Positions 35,715-43,855 of a DNA stretch of 64,000 nt are shown piece after piece. The stretch lies in the NCBI RefSeq assembly GCF_013372625.1, contig NZ_JABXFD010000469.1, forward strand, positions 1-64,000. Reading direction: 5' to 3'. A program made the translations under genes and the position numbers. The notes beneath the pieces were generated by a model. The model had not been told where the DNA came from. It saw nothing but the letters and a program-made list of their open reading frames with translations, and searched no databases. The stretch comes from Actinomadura sp. BRA 177. GTDB lineage: Bacteria > Actinomycetota > Actinomycetes > Streptosporangiales > Streptosporangiaceae. Position 1 is the first letter of the stretch. Each line of letters opens with the position of its first letter.

Positions 35715-36494
35715 CTAGGCATGACCGGGACTCTCGATAGAGCCGACGAGGTTCTCGGTCACGTCGTACAGGTCGACGACGGGACGGCGGATGCGTGCGC
35801 CGCTGGCCGAGGTGTAGGTGAGGTGCCCGGGCTCGACCCACACGTTGACGTCCTGGCCGTTGGGACGCGGGACGGTCACGAGTGAGACGCCCTTACCGTG
35901 ACAGTGGGAGACGCCCGCGATGCCCCGTCCGGCGAGCGATGACGTGAGGTGCCGTGCGACGAGGACGGGCGGAGCCGTCGTACGGGCATTGGGCCAGGGG
36001 CCGGGGAGAGGGAAGGCGCACCAGACGGCCTTGCCCCACAGGTCCGGGCGGCCGAGCCACGACCGCGTCGGGTAGGTGCCCCACGCGGCGGCGAGCATGC
36101 CGACGATGCCGAGACCCTTGCCGTGCTCGTCGAGGAGATCGCGGGGAGCGGTGTCCGGCCACGCGGACCGGCAGGTGTCGAACACCGACACCACGAGCTG
36201 CGGCGTCGGCGTGACCCTGGCCCAGACCCAGAGCTCGGGCGGGCCGGCCTGGACGTCGGGCCCGGCGCGCAGCGCGTGGTTGAACGCGTTCGTCGCGAGC
36301 TCGCTGGCGGCCAGGACCGCGTCGGCGGCCGTGTCACGGTCCAGACCGACCGTCTTCATGGCGATGCCGAGGAGCGAACGGGCGGCCGAAGCGCAGCTCG
36401 CGTCCCCGGGAAGTCGCCACGCGCACATGCCGCCCAGCGAGATATCGGCGGCATGACCGACAGATATTTGTCCGGACTGTGCGATCTGCACCAT
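35715..36494 (-). CDS. HATPase-domain (anti-sigma-type) regulatory protein
   Basis: A 259-residue protein with an RsbW-like HATPase_c domain in the first ~150 residues: AASELATNAFNHAL (N box), VVSVFDTCRSAWPDT (G1-like) and EHGKGLGIVGMLAAAWG (G2). The second half (HLTSSLAGRGIAGVSHC, YTSASGARIRRPVVDLYDVTENLVGS) is specific to actinomycete proteins paired with XRE/DUF397 genes. Start at 36494 (AAGGATGG upstream) preferred over 36539. Divergent from the XRE gene. Such trios (like whiJ loci) regulate development or transcription; here it may control the nested operon downstream. Confidence 0.75.
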   Translation of the reverse strand: MVQIAQSGQISVGHAADISLGGMCAWRLPGDASCASAARSLLGIAMKTVGLDRDTAADAVLAASELATNAFNHALRAGPDVQAGPPELWVWARVTPTPQLVVSVFDTCRSAWPDTAPRDLLDEHGKGLGIVGMLAAAWGTYPTRSWLGRPDLWGKAVWCAFPLPGPWPNARTTAPPVLVARHLTSSLAGRGIAGVSHCHGKGVSLVTVPRPNGQDVNVWVEPGHLTYTSASGARIRRPVVDLYDVTENLVGSIESPGHA

Positions 36495-36613
36495 TTTGGA
36501 ACCATCCTTGCAGGCCACAGGTTTCTTTCTTCCGGCCACAGCCTGCGCCCCTTGACCTAGCCTTTCCTTGTTCCCGGGAACTCTTGGAACTTCACCAACC
36601 CCGAGGGGGAGCA

Positions 36614-37423
36614 GTGAACATCAACGAACCACCAGACCCGCGATCTTCGATGTGGGCGTGGATCGCCTACTCGCTGCGCTTCCACCGCATGCAGCGCGGC
36701 CTCACGGGCGACGCCGTGGGCAAGCTCCTCAACTGCGCGCGTTCCTCAGTTTCCAGACTGGAGAACGGCGAGGCGAAGCTGGACGAGAAGCAGGCGGCCG
36801 TCCTCGACGAGGCATGGAACACCGGCGGCCTCTTCTCGATCATGGTGTGGTACGCCCGCCAGGGACACGACCCGATGTGGTTCAAGAGCTTCACGGAGTT
36901 CGAGGCCCGGTCCTCGCTCATGAAACAGTACAGCGGACAACTCATTCCCGCTCTACTCCAGACCCCGGCCTACGCCAGCGCGCTCCTCCTCGCGGGCCGG
37001 GAGACGGAAATCGATAAGGCGGTCAACGCTCGCATAGCACGGCAAGCCATCCTTGACCAGGACAATCCCCCAGAGCTATGGGTCTTGCTCGCCGAAACCG
37101 CTCTCCAGGTCCGCGTGGGCGGGAAGGATGTCATGCGAGAACAGCTTGCCCACCTCTTGAAGCTCTCCGCGCTTCCGCACATTACGCTACGGATCGTCCC
37201 CAACACGGCCGGGGCGAACCCAGGGCTCGACGGCTCGTTCAAGATCATCAAGGTGCGGGAGGGAGAGATCGCCTTCGTTGAGGCTCCCAACGGGGGACGA
37301 CTGGTCGCCGAAGTCGCCGAGGTGGAGAGCTTCAAGCTACGATTTGACCGGATCGGTGCAGTTGCCCTGCCCGTAGACTCCTCCCAAACCCTGATCAAGA
37401 AACACATGGAGGCCTTGTCGTGA
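36614..37423 (+). CDS. XRE-family regulator with DUF5753 domain
   Basis: A 269-residue regulator. Helix-turn-helix at about residues 20-70 (FHRMQRGLTGDAVGKLLNCARSSVSRLENGEAKLDEKQA), then a DUF5753 ligand-type domain (GQLIPALLQTPAYASALL, LAETALQVRVGGKDVMREQLAHLLKL, ITLRIVPNTAGANPGLDGSFKIIKV). GTG 36614 has GAGGGGGAGCA upstream. It is coupled to the DUF397 gene by a 4-base overlap and is divergent from the HATPase gene. Lower GC than flanking genes. Likely represses or activates the divergent promoter. Confidence 0.88.
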   Translation: MNINEPPDPRSSMWAWIAYSLRFHRMQRGLTGDAVGKLLNCARSSVSRLENGEAKLDEKQAAVLDEAWNTGGLFSIMVWYARQGHDPMWFKSFTEFEARSSLMKQYSGQLIPALLQTPAYASALLLAGRETEIDKAVNARIARQAILDQDNPPELWVLLAETALQVRVGGKDVMREQLAHLLKLSALPHITLRIVPNTAGANPGLDGSFKIIKVREGEIAFVEAPNGGRLVAEVAEVESFKLRFDRIGAVALPVDSSQTLIKKHMEALS

Positions 37424-37608
37424 CTCCCCCAGCCTGGCGCAAGAGCAGCCGCTCCACGGAGGGAACCAGCGCTCAGTGCGTGGAGATTGCCCACCTAGTC
37501 GAAACCATCGGCATCCGCGACAGCAAGAACCCCGACGCGGGATACCTTGCGGTCTCACCTGCCGGTTTCGCCGCCCTTGTAAGGCAGATCAAGGAAGCAA
37601 GCGCCTGA
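37420..37608 (+). CDS. DUF397 domain protein
   Basis: A 62-residue protein with the family pattern WRKSSRST...QCVEIA....IGIRDSKNPDAGYLAVSPAGFAALVRQIK. DUF397 proteins are the small partners of XRE/DUF5753 regulators in actinomycetes and can act as antagonists. GTG start overlaps the regulator's stop by 4 bases. Confidence 0.88.
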   Translation: MTPPAWRKSSRSTEGTSAQCVEIAHLVETIGIRDSKNPDAGYLAVSPAGFAALVRQIKEASA

Positions 37609-38087
37609 GCCGTAAAGCGCCACCATTAATTGGATTGCATCAAACGGCCGCATCACCTGCGGAGCCCTCAATTACACTAAGATCCTAGGGTGCCTATGGC
37701 CACCCAATTATATTTGGACTCAGCCGCCCAGAAAATTACCAAAGCCATCCCTTCTTGATGGATTGATCGCAAATTTTGCCTATTACGTTGGGTTACGGTG
37801 TGTTGCTCCTGTCGGCGAACGCAAGGGCAGCATGCCAGGGCGAACGACTCTGTAAACGCTATCAATCCGGTACAGGTACGCGCTGAACGAGCCCGTTTGA
37901 GCGGTATGGACAAATAACGGATGCTTGATTCACGTGGCCGAAGGCGTCTGCACACCTCTTCAGCACATCGTGGAGAGCCACAGACATCGGACGAACAAAC
38001 TATTTATCGTTTCGATGCCTCCGGCACCAACGGCGCGCTAAAACCGGATCGTCCGCCTCGTCCTCAACACCATGCCGCCATTCAGCC
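37609..38087. other. AT-rich gap between DUF397 and mad5, no gene recognised
   Basis: About 480 bases of clearly lower GC than the flanks, between two convergent genes. Open frames are short and without homology I can see. It contains runs such as ATTAATTGG and AATTATATTTGG and no strong hairpin. It marks one edge of the insertion that separates mad5 from mad6 and may be the scar of a mobile element. Confidence 0.5.
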
Positions 38088-39515
38088 TCAGCCCTGCGTT
38101 CCCTCATGCATCCCTTCGGCGAGTAGGGCTTGCGCCTCATCCTCCAACGCGTCTGCCTCGTCCCGCCACTGATACGCCTGCCTCACGGCGCCAGCGATCC
38201 GCTTCCTGTCTGATGGCGTACATTCTGGTATCGGGAGGTGACGAAGAAGAACCGGATTATATTCCTGTTGTTTTCCTCCGACGCTCATGCAGCGCAGCAA
38301 ACGAAACGCAACCTCGGACCGGAGAAACGCAAACAGGTAGGCGCCCGAAATTTCTGGGTCGCCACTCACTACCCGCACAAAGTCTTGGCTAAAGGCATGA
38401 GCAAGCCAGCTTCCAGTCACAAAGATGGATCTTGAGTAGACCTCCGTATCACCCAAGGTCCCATGCGCTGCAACCAGAACGCTCTCATCTCTCTGCATAA
38501 CATCTGATGGCGCTTGACGAGGATTGATCCAACGGCCTTCCGGACGCATCCAGAACGCCTGACGTTGCCCGATGAGCCGAACACCATTAGCGGCTGACGC
38601 ATCAATTCTCTTGAACCGCGCGCCAGTACGCAATGTCCCATCTCGGCAGATATTACCAAGGGTGCGATGCGGGACCGAACGAAGACGTTCCAGGATACGT
38701 TGAGCGCGCGGCGAGAAGTTGAGGGAGCGCAGCGTAAGCGCATTTACCGAAGGCGCAGTAAAATTTACATCGCGGGGCAAGTCATGCCACCGAAGACCCG
38801 TGAACTCTGAGACTCCAGCGCTCTCAAAAAGATCACGAGTAGCCTTTGTGATCCCATCTTGGAAGTCTGCCCGCCGCTGTGATGCGCGCTGCCAAAGCGA
38901 GTCGATCCGTTGTTCGACCTCATCATTAAGGCGAGGTATTGGCAAGTCAACCAGGTGTACCGGTTCGATGTGCTTGACACTAGTGCCGTACACCGTCCCC
39001 TTAATCATCGCTGTACCGAGCGAGCTGGCCAGAAAGGTGTAGAGGTAGCCAGGCGGTATCCGGTCGCGATTCGGGACGATGCGTAGAACGTCCTCGCTGC
39101 ACGCGTATCCCGCCATGTCAAGGCGGGCATACGTGACACGACCCGCCGTCATCCCGGAGCGTGTCACCAGCGTCCAACCGGGTTCGAGTGGAAGTCTGTC
39201 ATTCTCCTCGTACGACTTCCTGGTGATCAGTGCGAGCGTGGACAGGTCCGCCTGGAAGATGTCGGCACTGGACAGAAAGGGAACACCGTGCTCCGGGCTG
39301 GTGGTCCACCTGCGCGTGACTCGCCCCGGGTGAAAGATGCGCTCCGTGACTTCACTCAGAGTCTCTGTGCGCGGCAGCCCTTCCACAAACTTTCGCGCCG
39401 CGTAACTTTCCGATACGAAAGGACCGGGGCTTAGGCGGAAGCCGTGGTCGGCGAGCCATGAGTAGCGGACGGGGTTGTCGGGCTCAGCGAGCTTCACGAG
39501 TTCTCCGGGAACCAT
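38088..39515 (-). CDS. mad5: MADS defence protein MAD5: HsdS-like specificity subunit
   Basis: A 475-residue protein with two target-recognition halves. First half ends GTSVKHIEPVHLVDLPIPRLNDEVEQRIDSLWQRA, second ends GGKQQEYNPVLLRHLPIPECTPSDRKRIAGAVRQAYQW. Both are the conserved TRD-plus-helix repeats of type I specificity subunits. It should direct the MAD2 methyltransferase to its DNA site. Visibly lower GC than mad2 and mad6, as is common for rapidly exchanged TRDs. Start overlaps the mad4 stop by 22 bases. Confidence 0.88.
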   Translation of the reverse strand: MVPGELVKLAEPDNPVRYSWLADHGFRLSPGPFVSESYAARKFVEGLPRTETLSEVTERIFHPGRVTRRWTTSPEHGVPFLSSADIFQADLSTLALITRKSYEENDRLPLEPGWTLVTRSGMTAGRVTYARLDMAGYACSEDVLRIVPNRDRIPPGYLYTFLASSLGTAMIKGTVYGTSVKHIEPVHLVDLPIPRLNDEVEQRIDSLWQRASQRRADFQDGITKATRDLFESAGVSEFTGLRWHDLPRDVNFTAPSVNALTLRSLNFSPRAQRILERLRSVPHRTLGNICRDGTLRTGARFKRIDASAANGVRLIGQRQAFWMRPEGRWINPRQAPSDVMQRDESVLVAAHGTLGDTEVYSRSIFVTGSWLAHAFSQDFVRVVSGDPEISGAYLFAFLRSEVAFRLLRCMSVGGKQQEYNPVLLRHLPIPECTPSDRKRIAGAVRQAYQWRDEADALEDEAQALLAEGMHEGTQG

Positions 39516-40123
39516 GCTTGGAGGCGGTCACACAGCAGGACGAAGGCCAGATCCTTGCAGTGCTCCACCGATATGTACTGGGCGGCCTCGCCGAGGTCTG
39601 AGCTGAAGATATGCGCCTTGTTCCGACGGCACAAATGCTCCAGCGCGCCCTTGGGGTCGTTCGGTGTGTCCTCGTCTTCCCGCCAGTGTTTACTGACGGC
39701 GAGCGTCTTGCGGTAATCCTCGGGGACGGGGAGGGGTACGGTGATATCCGGGAGCCCGCACCACAGCCAGGTTTCGAGTACGGGATCGATCACGATCACC
39801 GCGTACTCGTCCCACGAGTCGGCCAGACGCCGGCTGAGTTCGTCCTTGATGGCGGCGGCTCCGGGGCTGCCCGGCCAGGCCGCGTTCAGCATCACCACCG
39901 CCCGGCGATGCAACCGCTCGAACGGCTTCAGAAGTTCATGCACCGTGCTGTATACGCTCGCGTCCCGGTTCGGCACTACGAAGACATCCTCGTCAGGATT
40001 GAAATCGAAGGTGGCGCAGCCCAAACGGTCGCCGAGAAGGCCGCGCACCATTCGTTCCGTGCCGCCGCTCGCGACCATGAGGACGACGCCTTGTTTCGAG
40101 GCTTCGGTCACGAGGACACTCAT
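39494..40123 (-). CDS. mad4: MADS defence protein MAD4
   Basis: A 209-residue alpha/beta protein with no catalytic motif I can name. Seen: VVLMVASGGTERMVRGLLGDRLG at the N-terminus, RRAVVMLNAAWPGSPG and EYAVIVIDPVLETWLWCG in the middle, and FSSDLGEAAQYISVEHCKDLAFVLLCDRL at the end. The strand order with EYAVIVIDPVLETW resembles Toprim-like/DUF4276 proteins that accompany AAA ATPases in defence operons. Position between mad3 and mad5 with 4- and 22-base overlaps supports MAD4. Confidence 0.7.
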   Translation of the reverse strand: MSVLVTEASKQGVVLMVASGGTERMVRGLLGDRLGCATFDFNPDEDVFVVPNRDASVYSTVHELLKPFERLHRRAVVMLNAAWPGSPGAAAIKDELSRRLADSWDEYAVIVIDPVLETWLWCGLPDITVPLPVPEDYRKTLAVSKHWREDEDTPNDPKGALEHLCRRNKAHIFSSDLGEAAQYISVEHCKDLAFVLLCDRLQAWFPENS

Positions 40124-41406
40124 GCCGCGTACAGGGATTCGTTGCCGAGGGAGCCAGGCTGGTCACACAGCCGATGACAATCCTCGCCCGGTGCCACGAT
40201 CGTGCTGCACCCACCGTTCAACCGTGCGACGCTGACTGCCTCCAATGGGTTGTTCCGCGTCACGTCCGGCGAGTGGGCAGGCGCCCGGACTTGCGAACGG
40301 TTGTGCGGGTAGAGCAGCTGGATCATTGCCTCGATGGCTCGTCGGTAGACGCTCTTCTCCGGCTCCTCAGTCGGCGGGAGCTTGGGCGGCCGTGCCTCGT
40401 CCAGGAGCGGCAGAAGTGCCAGCGGCATCAGCATCGGCGTGCTTTCCGACAGCCCTGTAGAGGCAACCCGGTGTCCGCGGCCGTAATCGACCTCGACGGG
40501 AGCGCACTGACCCGCCTCACACCCAACGGCTCCAACTGTGTTCACTTGAGGGGGCTCCACCCGAACATGGTCGCCCCATGCGGCGGACTGGTGCGTGTCA
40601 TCCTCCTGCAACGCCAGCACGAGCCGCCGAATGTTCTGCCCTGGCCGTCCCAACTGCTCTGGATTGTTTGGACTGGCAGGGTACTGAAGCGCTTCCCAGT
40701 TCGAGGTTGGGGAGGCCACTTCCTCAGGCAACAACTGCGCGAACCAGGGTGCATCCGGAAAAGAGCCCGCGCCGGCCGGGATGTTGTCGGGCGAAAGACG
40801 ATCCGGTGAGATCTTGAAGGGTGATGTCTCCGTCTCCTGGGGCGTCGCGCCCGGAGTGAGGCAGGTCCCCCAATGCTGTTGCCGGGCGGCCACGAGTTGC
40901 CGGACCTTCGGCTCCAGGGCGTCCTTCTCGGAAGCCTCCCCCAGTGCGGCGGCCCCAAAGAACTCGTCCGACAGTCGATCTCTCCGGCCGTTGATTAGGA
41001 GCATGCTGTCGTCGGTGATCTCGAATGTGCGCCTGCCGACGTCCACCCGGGCGGCGTGACGGAGACGCGTTGGCACCGGCATAACGAGCCCGGCCGGGTC
41101 CGTACCGGCCAGGGCACCGACGTGGTTCGACGACAGGTTCGCCTCCACCACGAAAAAGATCCTGTCGCCGTCCTGTCGGTGCAGCAGTTCGAGAAGCGTG
41201 CCCGTACGGCGGGTCTTTCCGGCGCGCTGCGCCTCCGCCGTAGCTTGCGAGACCCGCCGAAGCCGGACTGGGTCGCCCAGCAGGCCCACGATACCCAGCA
41301 GAGCCGACTTGCCTGAGGCCACCGTCCCGGCGATCACGTCGTAATGACCCTCGGCACCCTGTGCGGAGGGACAGCGGTACCGGTTCGCCTCGATGCGGGT
41401 GATCAC
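40120..41406 (-). CDS. mad3: MADS defence protein MAD3: AAA family ATPase, diverged C-terminal motifs
   Basis: A 428-residue OLD/RecF-like ATPase. Walker A is intact (GTVASGKS, 27-34) after the usual ITRIEANRYRC opening. The C-terminal motifs look worn: where relatives have a hydrophobic strand before EEPE, this reads KLPPTEEPEKSVYRR, and the switch region reads RAPAHSPDV in place of a VATHSP-type strand. The last ~40 residues are low in recognisable structure. It may be degenerating or simply a diverged MAD3. Overlaps mad2 and mad4 by 4 bases each. Confidence 0.7.
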   Translation of the reverse strand: MITRIEANRYRCPSAQGAEGHYDVIAGTVASGKSALLGIVGLLGDPVRLRRVSQATAEAQRAGKTRRTGTLLELLHRQDGDRIFFVVEANLSSNHVGALAGTDPAGLVMPVPTRLRHAARVDVGRRTFEITDDSMLLINGRRDRLSDEFFGAAALGEASEKDALEPKVRQLVAARQQHWGTCLTPGATPQETETSPFKISPDRLSPDNIPAGAGSFPDAPWFAQLLPEEVASPTSNWEALQYPASPNNPEQLGRPGQNIRRLVLALQEDDTHQSAAWGDHVRVEPPQVNTVGAVGCEAGQCAPVEVDYGRGHRVASTGLSESTPMLMPLALLPLLDEARPPKLPPTEEPEKSVYRRAIEAMIQLLYPHNRSQVRAPAHSPDVTRNNPLEAVSVARLNGGCSTIVAPGEDCHRLCDQPGSLGNESLYAA

Positions 41407-43502
41407 CGGCCGCTCCTGCGCGGCAAGCCGGGCTCGTCATGCCGGCGGCGGAACTCCTTGTACGCCTCGGCGATCTTGGGCAGGTCGTTGTCGATGGCCT
41501 TGCGTTTACGGTGCAGGACCGTCACCTCGTCGCGGCCATCGATGCGGACCCGTTCCCGCTCCTCTTGCACCTCCAGCACCACCTCACCGTCCGGGTGCCG
41601 CTTGTAGACGGGGTTGCCGCGCCGGTCGATGCCGACCTTCTCCGCCACGGCCATGAAGACCGGGTAGTCCTGCTGCCGGCCCGCCAGCGTCTCCTTGACC
41701 TTCTCGTCCTCGGTCTTCTTCTTGAGGAAGAGCAGGCTGGTGAGGATGTTGACGCCGGCGTCGTAGATGAAGGTCTCCACCGGCAGTTCCACGCTGGCCA
41801 GCACCCAGCAGTTCTCCAGGATCCATTCGCGGATCCCCTCGTCCACCGGGCCCGGATTGGACAGGATCCCGTTGGGAAGGACGATGCCGATGCGGCCTCC
41901 CGGCTTCACCCACTGGACCGCGCGCTGGATGAACAGCTGCTCGGGCGAAACCGCCGCGCGCATCTCACCGGGCTCGGCCTTGCCCGTCTCCTTGTTGCGG
42001 ACCCACGTCCGGGCGACCCCGTCCCGGTACAGCTCGAGGACGTCCTTGTTCTCGACCTTGATGTCGGTGCCGAACGGAGGGTTGGTCATCAGGACGTCCA
42101 CCGAGTTCAGCGGGATGCGCTCCTTGGCCTCGGCCTCCCCGGGGAGAAATCCGTGGGGGAACGCCAGCGAATCCATGTTGTAGACGTTCCCCTCACCACC
42201 GGTCAGGGTCATGATGCTCATGCTCGTGGCGCGCACCAGGAACGGATCGAAATCGGCCCCGAACAGGTGGTCTTCTGCGTAGGTGTGCAGCTTGTCCTGG
42301 TGGCTGATCAGCTGCTCTTCGGTGTCGGGCAGGCCGATGGTGTCCTCGTCCGCGCGCCACTTGTTGAGCAGGTGCCGGAGCGTCTCGCGGAGGAAGCCCC
42401 CGGTGCCGCACGCGGGGTCGAAGACGGTCTCGTCCTCCTGCGGGTCCAGGATGGCGACCGCCAGTTCGACCGCTCCGATCGGGGTGAAGTACTGCCCCCG
42501 GTCGCCCCGCAGGTTGGCGCCGAGGAGTTCCTGATAGGCCATGCCCTTGACGTCGATGTCGGTGCCGGTGAGGTCATAGGGCGCGAGCTCGCCGACGATG
42601 AAGGCCAGCGCGCGGTCGGACAGCGAGATCTCGTCCCGGACGGTGAAGAGGGGGTACTCCTTCTTCACCTCCGCGAACAGGGCCTCGATGCGCTTGCGGA
42701 TCGCCTTGCGGCCGTCCTCGTTGAACGGTTCGGACGGCAGCGCGTAGAACTCGGGCGTGCGGCGGGTGCGGCGGCTGACCCGCTCGTCGTGCATCTTGGC
42801 GAACAGCAGGTAGAGGAACTGCCAGAACGCCGCGTCCTTGGGCATGCCCTCGTTGCCGTGGATGTAGTTGTGGCAGCGCTGGAATGCGGTCTTGAGCATC
42901 GCGGCCTCGCCGCGCCGCAGCCGTGCGACCGACACCACCGAGCCGCTCTGCACCGACTCGTCTGCGATGGGCCAGTCCGCGCGCTGCTCGAACTTGGCGC
43001 CGAAGCGGGTCGACTCCTTGTAGAGGAAGAAGAAGTCCACCCCGTTCGTCCACATGCCGTACTGGGCCTGGGGTGTGGTCTCGGTCCCGAGGAGGGTCTC
43101 GAGTTCCTCCAGGTCCTCCCTCGCCTGGTTGAAGGTGCGGATCTTGGTGACCTTGCGGCTCGCCTTGGGTTCCGGCTTGCAGACGACGACCCGGCGGAGG
43201 TTGGCGAGGGTGTGCGGGGCGCCGTGCGCGAAGATCGCGATGTCGGCCTTCTTCGTCGCCCTGCGCCGGCCCACCGCGGCCACCGGGATCGGGAAGTCGC
43301 GGTGCATGTCCCGCACGGCGATCCCGTACTCGTGGAAGAGGGCACGGGCGATCCGCTGCCGGACGGGCTCGTTCCCCCTCTCCTTGATCCGCTTACCGGT
43401 GATGAAGTCGATGATCTCGTCATCGGCGAGCGAGTCCGGCGCACCCGCCTCCGTCCCGACCTCCTCTTCGCCCGCACCGATGTCCAAGCTGACCTGCTCC
43501 AT
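41403..43502 (-). CDS. mad2: MADS defence protein MAD2: N6-adenine DNA methyltransferase (HsdM-like)
   Basis: A 699-residue type I-like DNA methyltransferase. N-terminal part (about 35-170) carries an HSDR_N-like type I restriction region (DFITGKRIKERGNEPVRQRI, KKADIAIFAHG). The catalytic core has QYFTPIGAVELAVAILDP, SAM motif I FDPACGTGGFLRE (about 360) and catalytic motif IV NPPFGT (about 474). C-terminus matches HsdM helices (KAIDNDLPKIAEAYKEFRRR). Start at 43502 (MEQVSLDIG) chosen over 43556. It methylates host DNA for self-recognition and leads the mad2-mad3-mad4-mad5 operon. Confidence 0.9.
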   Translation of the reverse strand: MEQVSLDIGAGEEEVGTEAGAPDSLADDEIIDFITGKRIKERGNEPVRQRIARALFHEYGIAVRDMHRDFPIPVAAVGRRRATKKADIAIFAHGAPHTLANLRRVVVCKPEPKASRKVTKIRTFNQAREDLEELETLLGTETTPQAQYGMWTNGVDFFFLYKESTRFGAKFEQRADWPIADESVQSGSVVSVARLRRGEAAMLKTAFQRCHNYIHGNEGMPKDAAFWQFLYLLFAKMHDERVSRRTRRTPEFYALPSEPFNEDGRKAIRKRIEALFAEVKKEYPLFTVRDEISLSDRALAFIVGELAPYDLTGTDIDVKGMAYQELLGANLRGDRGQYFTPIGAVELAVAILDPQEDETVFDPACGTGGFLRETLRHLLNKWRADEDTIGLPDTEEQLISHQDKLHTYAEDHLFGADFDPFLVRATSMSIMTLTGGEGNVYNMDSLAFPHGFLPGEAEAKERIPLNSVDVLMTNPPFGTDIKVENKDVLELYRDGVARTWVRNKETGKAEPGEMRAAVSPEQLFIQRAVQWVKPGGRIGIVLPNGILSNPGPVDEGIREWILENCWVLASVELPVETFIYDAGVNILTSLLFLKKKTEDEKVKETLAGRQQDYPVFMAVAEKVGIDRRGNPVYKRHPDGEVVLEVQEERERVRIDGRDEVTVLHRKRKAIDNDLPKIAEAYKEFRRRHDEPGLPRRSGR

Positions 43503-43855
43503 CCGCCACGACCCTGCTTCTGCTCCTGTGGGCGCCACCGCCTGCCCGGGCGGCACCCTCTACCTGACCGGCTCGTTCCGCACTGGAATCCTAGGATCCT
43601 ACGGCGCGGGCCGGGGCGGACCACCGGGATATGGGGCGTTGAACAGCCCCGGCAGCGGCATGCCGACCGTGCCGTCCGTCAGCGGCCGCTTGTGGATCAT
43701 CGTGCGCAGCCGGTCCGGCGACGCCGGAGCCGGGGCCTGCTCGAACTCCGCCTTCGCGCCGTTCGCCGCGCACCCGTCCGCCGAGGTGCCGGTGGGCGGC
43801 GGCACCTCGACGAACGGGACGGACCTTCCGCTGCCTCTTGTCGGGAGCCGGAGGG
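43503..43855. promoter_or_regulatory. mad2 upstream region with a palindrome; no gene
   Basis: About 350 bases between the mad2 start and the 3' end of the S33 peptidase gene. No convincing open frame and no mad1-type helix-turn-helix gene. TAGGATCCTA, a 10-bp perfect palindrome, lies at 43592-43601, extended on one side by GGAATCC; it is about 90 bases upstream of mad2 and could bind a regulator. Confidence 0.4.

Noticed and set aside
37677..37955. A 92-residue minus-strand protein in the AT-rich gap
   Set aside because: No ribosome site, odd Cys/Arg composition and no recognisable domain.
21077..43502. BREX, DISARM or Dnd/Dpt as the identity of the island
   Set aside because: No PglZ, BrxC, DrmA/B or DndB-E proteins are present; the kinase/NERD plus HsdM/HsdS plus giant HerA set fits MADS better.
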